A stretch of DNA of 64,000 bases. Origin: Quillaja saponaria. Its lineage: Eukaryota > Streptophyta > Magnoliopsida > Fabales > Quillajaceae. The stretch lies in assembly GCA_029379385.1 (NCBI GenBank), contig CM055611.1, positions 8,308,001 through 8,372,000 of the forward strand. The letters run 5' to 3'. This document shows positions 50,487-60,992 of this stretch, piece by piece (position 1 is the first letter of the stretch; the number at the start of each line of letters is the position of its first letter). The notes under the pieces are model-generated. The model was given only the letters and a program-made list of their open reading frames with translations, did not search any database and was not told the DNA's origin. Position numbers and translations under genes: made by a program.

Positions 50487-51590
50487 TATTATAACCCGAT
50501 AATTGAACATACGCCATAGAATATTTATACTAATTCATTGTGACTAGGTTATTAAATATTACACAGTCAAAATTAGAATAAATGAATAGTTTTATAGACT
50601 TATAAGTCCATATACATAATTAGAAAATTAATTTCCAGTTATGAGAATTCATGCAAATTGAGTTAGTAAAAAAAAAAAAAAAACCTTTAATAGTCCTAAA
50701 CTTATGGTAGCCTCTGTAAAAGGAGTAGCATCTCCTTCCTTTCCCATGTGGGCAGCAACCTTTCCTATGATACACTCAATACACTGGCTAATTGTCATTT
50801 GAGAAGGAATAGTAAGTGGATTCACAATGATATCAGGGGTGATGCCTTCCATGGTCCACGACATGTATTCCTGTGTGTAAGTCATGCTAACAGTACCCTT
50901 TTTGCCAATGCCTACTACTAAACTTGTCACCAATCTGTGGTATTCTAATAGATTTAACCGTTATGAAAGCTTCTACGGTCTACAAGAAGGAAGGACACTC
51001 ATGGCAAAATAATGTTGTCAATAATGAAATTACAAGCTTGATGAAGACAAGGTAAAACTTTCTAAACTTAAGAAAGGTAAGCCATTGACAAGGGAAAACA
51101 AAAGCCAAGCACTTGCTTTAAGGAGAAAATCAAATGGTTACTACAAAGGATTTCACACAGTAGCTTAAAGAAAATGGAAACAGGGGAGATAGAAAGGAAT
51201 AATCGAGAATAACAAGAAAAAAGACCATAAAAGCTAGGTCGGTTGGCAAGGCTAAAAAGGAAGATAAAATAGGACAAAGGAATATAATGATACTAATAAT
51301 TATCCATATTTTTAAACATGTGGTGTAGATTGAGCCAACTTTTATATATATATCAATTATTATTCTTTATTGTATACGCATTCTAAATTTTTTTATTTTT
51401 ATACTTACTAACACAATTAACATGAATTCTAATAATTAGAAATTAATTTTCTAACTACATATATGGACTTATAAGTCTATACAAGTTTTCATTTATTATA
51501 ATTTTGACTTTGTGTAATATTTTTATAACCTAGTCACGGCGAATTTGTATAAATATTCTAGGGCATATGTTCAATTATCGTGTTATAACA
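50487..51590. repeat. Foldback LTR unit with 174-bp inverted ends
   Basis: Left end TATTATAACCCGATAATTG (50487) and right end, reverse strand, TGTTATAACACGATAATTG (51590). About 174 bases at each end are inverted copies (50487-50660 and 51417-51590). Both are LTR starts of the long-LTR family. The right one follows a polypurine tract (51592-51604) of a reverse-strand element, so the unit is at least in part that element's 3' LTR. A leader lies at about 51060-51290 and a gene fragment at 50706-50965, with a 16-17-base A run at 50670. Confidence 0.75.
50706..50965 (-). pseudogene. Captured fragment of the RNA polymerase II second-largest subunit gene
   Basis: On the reverse strand it reads [15 protein letters not shown], then after a 1-base insertion [55 protein letters not shown] and [11 protein letters not shown]. 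This is the conserved C-terminal part of RPB2/NRPB2 ([12 protein letters not shown] region), which forms part of the polymerase active centre. About 85 residues are present of a protein of roughly 1,200. Pol IV/V second subunits differ strongly in this region, so the Pol II paralogue is favoured. The frameshift and tiny size make it a pseudogene. It sits in an LTR downstream of the leader, in the LTR's sense direction, as the kinase fragment does in its LTR. Confidence 0.9.
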
Positions 51591-51591
51591 G

Positions 51592-51757
51592 TCTCCCCCT
51601 TTTAAAAGAAATTTATCTCGAATTTCATTGAAAATAGATCAGATAAGTTATTTACCTATATCAACAATTTTTTCATCAATTATGAAATTCTTTTATGGTC
51701 AAAAGTAGCTTAAGTCAAGCCTTCCCTAAATGCCCTTATTGGTTGCACTATTACTTG
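51592..51757 (-). mobile_element. 3' internal end of a reverse-strand Gypsy
   Basis: On the reverse strand a GAAATTCGAGATAAATTTC-type sequence is followed by AAAAGGGGGAGA and the LTR start. It is the same arrangement as 10850-10888 and 42893-42940. It is cut at 51757 by insertion of the next element. Confidence 0.7.
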
Positions 51758-54031
51758 TGTAACACCCTCCTTCCTTAATCTTATACTTAATCTACTATTA
51801 AACTCTTAAGCCAATTTAATCGGTAATACTTTTGTTACTTGTATTTTCAACATCTTTATTTCCTTCCTATGATGATAATTATATAATTTTCCTTGGACAT
51901 TCTTCTTATTTCATTTCACACCATATGGCCATGATTATTGATCTTGTATTCCTCCTTCTAAATTTTATCTTTTCCTCTAATTGGTTTTAAATTCATGTTA
52001 CTCTATTTATTTAATCTTCAATTAACCAAGATTTACTTAAGAAATGTAACTTGTGAATAGTAGATTAATTTTCCTAGAGATAGAATTTGCAAACTACTTT
52101 TCATTACACTAGGTTATTTAAACAAAAATTAAGATGAGCCAATTTTAGTAATACTAGGCTTTCTTCCAAAATTACTACCATTACTAAGTAATCTTGTTAA
52201 GATACATCTTATAATTTTATACACAAGCAACCTGATTATACAAGTTTATTCCTATGCATCCCATAATTCTTCTATAGATACTTTTCCATCCGTGGTAGCA
52301 TAACACACATAATCACATTTCAAGACAAATTTTTTTATGTTTTACAAACAAGATCCACTTGCCATCTTTCTGTTACATGGACCACGCCTTCCTTCAAGGA
52401 AGGATAATACACACTCATGGCACTAATTAATCTATACATCAAGATTTAGAAAAGCGAGTCAAACCTCAACAAGCATTCATACATTATGCAACGAAGGATT
52501 CTTGATGGAAGTTTTAAAATATAAGAATATGTAATGCAAGTTTCACCCTTTCCTTCATTTCCCATCCTTAGTAACTTTCCTGCCCGATTCATACAAATCT
52601 GAGGCTGCTTTACAAGGACTTTGATGTACCCATGGTATCACCTCTCATATCCATGGTACTGCCTCTCTATAGTAGAATCCATACTATGGTTTGAGCATTT
52701 TTCCTTTGGGATACTCGGTGAACTTAGGCCAACATGAATTCAAGACAAGTTACTAGAAAAATTCATCATTTCCTAATTTCCTTTTAGTTTATCCTAAAAG
52801 GGATTCATGCACACTTTCACATAGGAAGAGATTTAAGAGTATAAAAGAGGTAACTTTTCAAAGCAAAGATAAAATAAAACAAAGGAATACATGAATACTT
52901 GCCTATTAGATTTAGTTTTGTTTTCACTTTCTTGTTTTCCTTTTTCCTCCTTCTAGCTCTTAATTTTTCCTTTCTTCTAGCTTACAGTTTGCCCTTTCCT
53001 CCTTTTATTTCTCACTTTTTCTCTCACATTTTCTCATTTTAGTGCACACTTACCTTGCCTATGAATTTTCGGTCACCTCCCCCTCTTATTTATAGTGCAT
53101 GGCTAAGGCTTGGATTTAGGAGAAGTTTTATGCTTGTTTCCTATTTTACCCTTCTAGCTTCCTAAAATCACAACCTTCCACTTGTCACCACCTAAATTAA
53201 CATATGCATTTTCCTTTCTCACACTTGTCCATCTCCTATTTCCTAGTTTAGGTTCTATAATCATTAGTAGGCCACCTATTTACCTTAAACCTCTACACTT
53301 ATCTTGTTAATCATTCCATGTACACCTTATTTCTTTAAATCTCTACACATATCCATTATAATTATTTCATGTATACCTTGTTTGTTTCCTTAAATCTCTA
53401 CATATATCCCCCATAATCATGTCATGTACACCTCGTTTCTATAATTCCTTACACATGTCCTACTTAATCATTTCATGAACACCTTGTTTCCTTAATTCCT
53501 TACACATGTCCTACTTAATCATGTCATGGCCACCTAGTATTATCCTTGCCTTCCACTTGTCCTATTCCTAATCTTGCCACCCTTCCTTGTTAATCATCAC
53601 TTTTTCCTAATTATTACTAGGTTTCCATGTTTTTTTCTCCTTCTTACCATACTAATTCTCCTTCTTACCGTACTAATTCTCCTTCTTACACCTAATTCCT
53701 TAAATTTTCTTCTCTAGCAATTGGCCTATATTTTATTATTTTCTCTTATTCCTCCAACGCCACCATGTAACATTTGTCCATCCTTGTTCCAACACCAACA
53801 CTTGTCCATGTCTTCTTATTTATGTACATGAGTATTTATGTACATGTATTTATATGCATTTTATACATATATACTACTTTTATACTAATACTTATACTAT
53901 ACATATTTTTATACACATATGTACTATTCCTTTACATAGAATAATACATAACTAAATTTTAATCCTATTTAACTTATAAGATAATTGCCTATCTTATAAT
54001 TGATTCAAGTAATAATTTAGGAGATGTTAAA
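51758..54031 (-). repeat. 3' LTR of the gag-only Gypsy
   Basis: 2274 bp, from TGTAACACCCTCCTTCC to GGAGATGTTAAA on the forward strand. It aligns along its whole length with 60993-63313. On its own strand it starts TTTAACATC rather than TG, which is unusual. A tandem array of 51-bp units is at 53309-53537. Confidence 0.85.
53309..53537. repeat. 51-bp tandem repeat array (3' LTR copy)
   Basis: About four and a half units beginning AATCATxTCATGxACACC. Unit two has four extra bases. It is homologous to the array in the other LTR. Confidence 0.8.
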
Positions 54032-54344
54032 TTACTCCACCCCTTTTAAAATAATTTTGTCCACAAAATTCAAGCACTAATCTAAACAATCTTTCTCTTG
54101 CTTCCTTTCTACTGTTTAATTTCCCTTCCATGGCATACCTTAGAGTATTCACTTTATCCATCTTGGAAAACCTCAAGGTATTTGCTTTATCCATCTCAGA
54201 AAACTTCAAGGTATTCACTTTATCTATCTTAGTAAACTTCAGGGTATTTGCTTTATCTATCTTGGTAAAATCAGGGTATTCACTTTATCCATTTTGGTAA
54301 ACCTAAGGGTATTAAGGTATTAACTTTCTTTATCTTGGTAATCC
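54032..54344 (-). CDS. Polyprotein tail with 11-residue tandem repeats (decayed)
   Basis: On the reverse strand, just before the 3' LTR, the frame has successive units NTLKFSEMDKA, NTLRFSKMDKV, then NTLRYAMEGK; upstream units NTLKFTKIDK-like continue with small frame breaks (about 54137-54345). It ends RLFRLVLEFCGQNYFKRGGV. The purine tract AAAAGGGGTGGAG lies within the last codons. The period is 33 bp. The repeat has a regular K/D and L/F pattern that could form a helical or coiled stretch. I know of no such repeat in Gypsy gag, and its function is unknown. The open part (54027-54218) runs into the LTR edge. Confidence 0.6.
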
Positions 54345-55159
54345 CTAAGAAGTTAACATTAACATATTGTGCCATTTAATATACAAACATATTGTGCCAT
54401 TATACTTGCCTAGTATAATATTGTCATCCTCTTGTGCCTCCTTCTGATTTAAAGAAAATACTATGCCTGTTACCATAGGTTTCCTAGGAGCTTTTTGATT
54501 ATTCAACTCCAGACATTCTCTAATTAGGTGTCCTTCCTTTCCACATCTGTAACAATTGTTGCTACCCCTCAAACAAGGCCTACCAACATGAAATCTCCCA
54601 CACCTAATACACAGTCATTCTTCCCTCGACTGACCCCTATTTGTTTACCTCTGTCTTGCCACTGATTAGGCCTTACTTCACTAGCACCTACAGCCATCTT
54701 GTTACTTTCATTCCTCTCCATCTCTCTAACCCTTTTGGAGGTTTCACACCTCATCTTCCTCTCAGCTTCCTCCTCCTTACATACCTTCTTAGATATTTTG
54801 CTCTTCCCCATTAATTGAGCAAAGTTCCTATCTTTAAGGTAGCTATTTTACCCTCACATTAGGATTTATACCCCTTTGGAATTTATCAACTTTCCACCTA
54901 TCATCATAATGAGTTTGTAGGTAGGTAGAGAATTTAGACAATTCATCAAATCTTTGCTCATACTCGGTTACACTCATACTCTCTTGCCTAAATTGGTTAA
55001 ATTCGACTTCAAGGTCTTATTTAATACTCTCAGGAAAATATTTCTCATGAAAGGCTCTCCTAAAACTACCCCAATTTGGTTCTTCTTCTCTAGCCACAAA
55101 TAACCTTTCGGTACTTTGTTACCAATACTCCGCTTCTCCTTCAAGCATATAAGTTGCTA
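54345..55159 (-). pseudogene. Gag core and zinc knuckles of the gag-only Gypsy (C-terminal half)
   Basis: On the reverse strand: LATYMLEGEAEYW, a stop, FVAREEEPNWGSFRRAFHEK, YFPESIK, a stop, DLEVEFNQFRQESMSVTEYE, RFDELSKFSTYLQ, then a K/E-rich linker (54569-54811). After a 1-base frame change come two knuckles, CIRCGRFHVGRPC and CYRCGKEGHLIREC. The second is an intact CCHC (CX2CX4HX4C). This is the retrotransposon gag family, which binds the element RNA. The N-terminal half is at 60216-60640. Confidence 0.88.
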
Positions 55160-55164
55160 GAACT

Positions 55165-58100
55165 TGTCACACCCCTCTCGGAGGTATGACTGGCTGGAGG
55201 AATGGATAACCAAACCTCTGTAACCTTGACTTCAAATAAGAAATGAACACGACACTTGACTAAACTAAAGAGTAAAAAGTAAATTTTATAAAACATGAGT
55301 TAACAAAAAAAAATTTATTTAGTGAAACTTATAATAATTTATTAAAAATTTCAACAAGTTCCTTATAAAGTGGAACATGCCCATAAAATTTAAAAACACT
55401 TTCCTATTATTATACAATAACAAAAAAAACAACAAAGATAACAAGGAGCTCTACTTCGATTCTCATTATAATAACAATTAACTAGACTATTACCCTAAAT
55501 AAGACTAGGAACCCCACAGCTCTAATGTGACTACAAACCTTCATCTTTGACTTCAAGATTAAGATTTTGAAAAATTACCTTGCCACCAAACACTTAACAA
55601 AGTCCATTATCGGTAACTGCCATCTTAGAGATTCTGTTACTAAGAAAAAATAACCACAAAAAAGGGATGAGTCCTAAGGACTCCGTGAGTAAAAAATTAT
55701 ATCCAAAAGGTACTAGCATCACCCAACACATGTATAAAATATATTATTAATTAATATCAACATGTCATATATTTCAATACTACTAAAATTACACATAAAC
55801 AAATACGGAAATATAAAACTTAGTTAACACATTTCAATTAGTACATTGTATAATCCACCTAAAACAATCAAGGCAATTAAAACATACATAACAAGCAAAA
55901 GGGCTAACAGAGTAACTCAGCCCCGCACAACAATATCTCCTTTCACCACGCATATACACTCCCGCATAATAAGTTAATTCTCCGTACACAATCCATCCCA
56001 CCAGGGCTGAGCACTCATTTCTTTTAAAACAATTGTCAGAATCAGAGTATCTTATATCAAAATATCCAAGGTATACCTGAATTTCAATTTCAGAAGTAAA
56101 ATCATTTTTCAGAAAAATCCTACTTTATTGACCCTTATCAACCACAACTAATATCAAACAAATATAATTCAAATAAATCACTGAAATACTGCAGTTTCTT
56201 ATTTTCCATATATCACATCTATTCAAATGCACATATAATTACACATAATAATCTAACCCCAAAAGGTAATAGTTAACCCACTCACCTTTAATCGAAGAAA
56301 AATCTTACTTACACTTGCATTCACACGTCTCATCAGGTCCACATTAGGATCCGGAACTGAAATTCATATTCCCAAATAACACTTGGTTCATAAATGTTAT
56401 TGTTATAATCTTTTAATTACTAAGCTCATATATCAACTTATATTAGTTTCTTTACGAAAGTTTTTTATTAAGCTATTACATGTCAAGTATTACGAATTGT
56501 ACTTTATGTGGTAAAGTTGATAATGAAGAGACATTTTAAATGTCTTGACAATGCAAATGGTAGAAAGAAATTACTAGAAAAGAAAGGAAACACTAGTGAG
56601 TTAGAAATATTAAAACTATCCAAACTTGGGGTTTGGACCAGTGTTCACTCTAATAGTCATATCTTTCTCTAGGACATTTCAAATCTAGTTTCGTAAAATT
56701 TATAAAATACTAGACACATATAGCTTTATAATAGTATATCATTTGAAATTTTTAGATTTATGTATCAATACAGTTTATTCTTTGAAGTTGCATCAAAGTC
56801 TGTAAAACACAAGATTTTGGCAGCTTTGACCTTACTTTAGTTATCTAAACATAACTTTCTCTAGAAAAAAGGAAATCTAATTCTGTTTATTGAATTTATT
56901 AATAGACAAGTATATCTTTCTAGATAGTTATTATATGTATTATTTGGATGTATATATTATTATAGTTAATTATTTAAAGTTTATTCCTTTTAGACATTTC
57001 ATGACCTCCATTGATATATGTCTATTTTCAATTACATGCTTAATCAAATTTAATAAAACCTAGTTGAAACATTAACATTAGGAAGTTAGCTAGCTTTTTT
57101 ATTTAGAAACTTTTCCTAAAATAAGCCTTGAACTCTCTCAATTCTTCACATAAACAAAACAGAGCTATCATAAAATTCCTAGTTGCCAACCTCTGATTCC
57201 GATGCATATAGAATTCTCATACTTAGGAATTAAATTACAAAAATTTCCAGTCTAATTTTTTAAGATGTTAGGAACATTTATCTGTTTATTCTTTAAGACC
57301 CTCTAATCTTAATTACTTCAAAAATGGTACAGTCAGAACCCGAAATCTCAGTTATGACTTCCAATACCTCCAAAATACACACGACAAAGAATTAAGATTT
57401 GCATCGCTCCAAATTTATCCTTTAATGTATTAGGAACAACTTTTATTCAGAGCTCCTAAACTAATTCCAAGCACAACCCCCAATAAAATCTCTCGAAATG
57501 ATTGAAACTCACTAAAAATCTTGGGTGGACCTAGCCTCAGTCCAACAACTCTACCAACAAATAAACTTGGAACCAAGTTACAAATTTTCTAGACATCATC
57601 TCAAGACCACAAGCTACATTTTCTCTTTATAACTCTTAATTTAATTCAGTCTTGAAGATACTTAAAATGCTAAATTTCTATGAACCATAAAATATGAACA
57701 CTACTCCCCTCCCATAACCACTTAGCCCTTATTTTCAACATTTTACCCATAAATAATCACCCTTTGTTCATACTCATTACCCAATTTCATTAAATCCTTA
57801 AATAACAACATTAACTAACAATTCTTTACTCTTATTCATGAACTTTTTATTCAAATTCAATTAATCTCTAACCACTAGAACATAGGATGCAATAAAGTGC
57901 TATCCTGAGGAGCAATAGTTAAGGAATGCCATCCTTGATGTCTGAGGTACCACAATATAAATTTTCTTTAGGTTTATTAATTCATCTTAATTAAGTCAAT
58001 GAGGGCTTGTATTTATCAATTTTATATTATGACTAGCTAAATTTTTTATTTCACATAACTTGTTGGATTGTTAGCGAAATAAAACTAAATTTTATCTTAT

Positions 58101-60215
58101 ATCCAACATATTGGATTGTAATATAGTCCATATGATACTTCTGCACATCTGTTTGCAATAGAGTTTTTGCAGATCTAATTGAGCAAGTCTTTTATTTTTC
58201 TGTTTTATTTATTTTTTGTATTTCAGTGCCAAGAGAGAAGGAGGTGATGAGAAATCAACCTGACTATATTATCCTTCATATGATTAAATTTTACCTACAA
58301 ATAAGGTGGCATAACAAATTTCAACAATAATGCTATGTTAGCATTCACTTCCAAAATCATCATTGGATACTAAATGTTTAATTCAAACTATTTAAATTTA
58401 TTTGTTATACTAACAATTTTCTATTTAAATTCTATAATCTGAAATTGAGATTTCATGTAAACCATCAGAACATTAGATGGTACTTGACTACAACTACATA
58501 ACACACAGTACCAAAAGTTGTTAAAAGGGCATAATTTTCTAATAACTTCATATCCCAATCTATTATATCCGCAATCTCGCTCAATAGTCAATAATCATCA
58601 TGACTTCAGATCCTAACCTTGCGCAATACTTCCCCATGGATTTAATTTCTTTTAAAAAGAAATAATTTAGAAGAAAAAAAACAGATATGTGAAATTTATA
58701 GTTCTACCTCTGCTCAAACCTTCGGAAAGTAATATACTTTCTATTAAATTACGGAAGATTTACAAGGTTAGAGTAGCTTATTTAACAGCTCAGCCCGATA
58801 TAGCAGTACATCAGCTGAGTACCTTTATCAAAGCTTATTAGAATTTGGAATATTTCCAGTTCTAATCAACATTTATCTTGACAAAGACGATTATATTGAC
58901 GAAAGTCAACTAGTTTTGAGAAAATCCAATGCAGAACCAAGTCTAAACAAGTTCATACTCTTTCCAAATTAAGTGTCTCCTCTACAAAATTATTATCACA
59001 GTTTCCCAAAGTTTATCAGGAGCCTATCTAGAAAGACCACCATTTACAATAGAATTAGAAAGCATCATAAACAAGTAAAACCCAACGTTTTGAAAATGAT
59101 TAACAATAATGAAAAATTAATACCAATTTGAAGGAGATTAACACAAGAAAATGAAAACCTAGAAAGGGAAAGCAGAAATACAGAGATCTAACGAAAGAAA
59201 GAGATAACCTAGAGTAAAGAGGAGATGATATCTGTTTCTAGAACAGTTGTATTCGAGTAGGCAATATCCCCTCTCGTATTGTTAGACGGTGCCGCAAAGG
59301 TGGAAGTGACTTTGTCCATGGTGGTGGTAAGTTCTATGGCAGTTACAAGGAGGAGCACAACAGAGGTGGTTTGGAAGAACAAATGGCGTCTACAAAAGCA
59401 AATATAGCAAAAGATGCAAAAGCCAAGCTTGCTACTGAGACCTCAAGTGGAGTTCACCTACCTACTTAAATGGAAAATTTGCTGCTGACACCGAGGGATC
59501 AGACTCTGTACCAAATATCAGCCAACCAATGGCGCATGTGGGAGAAGCTGTTCCATCTGAATACAAGCTTAAGGAGAAGGAATAGGTGAACGACACACGA
59601 GGACAACACCACTTAATTCATGCAGCCAAGAAAATGGTGTAACTCACAGCTGCAACTCATGGGGATCAAGAAGGATAACACGGCTACTATGGATTAAAGG
59701 GCAGAAAAATATTGTAAAAAAAGAGGAAAACTCCGCAAATTTTTTTGAAGAACCCAGAACAGGGGAGGAAGGGAAGCTCACGGATCCAGAAAAAATCTTT
59801 TACCCTCCCTAAAGCTAAGTCGGTTGTAGGGGAAAAAGACAAATAAAAAAAATGCAAACTATGCACAATAATATAAAATTGCTAAGTTAAAAGTCTTTTT
59901 TTTTTCTTTTTTTTTTTTTAAAGGTGTGGTTGATATTAAGGCTCTAGATTTGTGTATATATATACGTATTATAATTGTTCTCTATTTGATATCTTTTTAG
60001 TTTTCACACAACAATAAAACTTTTACAAGTATTTTTCCAGTTTTAAGTTACCCAATAATGTAATAAAGATTAATTCATAATTACATGTATAAATATACCA
60101 ATGTTTGTTTATTTTGATTTTTCTTCGCGTAAACTTTTATTTACCTCGTCACATTAAGTTATGTACGAACATTTTAAAACATACATAAAAATATCAGGTT
60201 ATGAGGGTTATAACA
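55165..60215 (-). repeat. Solo LTR (5.05 kb) of the long-LTR family in gag, perfect GAACT duplication
   Basis: It runs from TGTCACACCCCTC to GAGGGTTATAACA on the forward strand. GAACT flanks it at 55160-55164 and 60216-60220. Removing it and one duplication joins the gag frame exactly (DYDKLV to LATYML). The exon-like block is at 55579-55639. The interior around 56540-57700 matches other copies. A stretch at 57895-59700 does not match other copies. Confidence 0.93.
57895..59700. other. LTR segment without family match; possible captured sequence
   Basis: It is placed downstream of the leader (on the LTR's strand), where other copies carry gene fragments. At 59235-59640 the base composition is less AT-rich and both strands have open stretches of about 70 codons: forward RIVRRCRKGGSDF...KAKLATETSSG; reverse MDKVTSTFAAPSNN...VLETDIISSLL. 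At 57895-57965 the reverse strand reads DIKDGIP, a 1-base break, then TIAPQDSTLLHP, just after a TACCTCAG acceptor-like site. I do not recognise these, and chance cannot be excluded. Confidence 0.35.
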
Positions 60216-60640
60216 GAACTAACTTATCATAATCCATACACCCCATAGCTCTAAAATTTTTCTCTATTTACCTTAACCATATTTTAGGTACCCGGTAATC
60301 ACAATTTCCTACAAACCTAGGTGGATTTGCCTTCCTAAAGTAATCCATCAAGGATCCTTCTTCTCTATGCCTAGGTTCATTCCCTCCTAATCCTTTTACA
60401 CCTACGACACCGTTGGCTTAGGCGGCACTATTAGCAATAGCAGTGATAGCTATTGCAGCCTTTACAGCAACATTTTGAGCTCCAATTTGGTTTCTCATCA
60501 TTCCTGATACATCCTCCAGTACATTGAGTATGCCTTCCAAGAGCTCATTTTGAGATCTTCTTTCAGGAGCCATCCTAGAATGCACACGCAACACACCTTT
60601 AGATTCGTTCCTAAAATGGGACATCCAAACATATCTTGCT
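60216..60640 (-). pseudogene. Gag N-terminal half of the gag-only Gypsy
   Basis: It starts near MAPERRSQNELLEGILNVL (first Met of the 60418-60624 frame is earlier, at MSHFRNESKG). Next are SGMMRNQIGAQNVAVKAA, a stop, GGNEPRHREEGSLMDYFRK, NPPRFVGNCDYRVPKIWL, a stop, and EKNFRAMGCMDYDKLV. The pattern FxxxxPPxFxGxxDxxxAxxWLxxxE is the gag N-terminal signature of plant Ty3/Gypsy. It continues at 55159 across the solo LTR. Two stops are seen in about 120 codons. Confidence 0.88.
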
Positions 60641-60972
60641 ATGTCGTATTCCTTTTCTTATATACATGCAACATTCAACACTTCCATCCTTTATAGTATT
60701 TTCTTACTATCTCAATAATTATCACACATATATGGAATAAATTCTTTATAGCACTTTCAACAATTATCACATAACATATATAACACATATATGCAGTACA
60801 TGTAACATGTAACACTTTCTTGCTATCTCGACAATTTGCAAATAATATTTCATGTAGTATACACATTATCGAAACAAGGAATGCATAATCAAACCTTTGG
60901 AGACAGTGGCGTCGCATGTAATAGAATCATGGCAAGTCACACTAGGCCTCCTTACCCTACCTTTGTCCCAAA

Positions 60973-60988
60973 CCTGGCTCTGATACCA
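60973..60988 (-). other. Primer-binding site (initiator-Met tRNA)
   Basis: On the reverse strand TGGTATCAGAGCCAGG, four bases from the LTR edge (TGTTACA). It is a good match to the site used by most plant LTR elements. Confidence 0.9.
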
Positions 60989-60992
60989 TAAT

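Noticed and set aside
50487..51590. Mutator-like (Pack-MULE) element around the RPB2 fragment
   Set aside because: The long inverted ends suggested it, but the flanks show no 9-bp duplication, the right end follows a polypurine tract, and both ends are LTR starts of the long-LTR family.
53309..53537. Regularly spaced repeats suggesting a CRISPR array
   Set aside because: The units are contiguous without unique spacers, inside a plant LTR.
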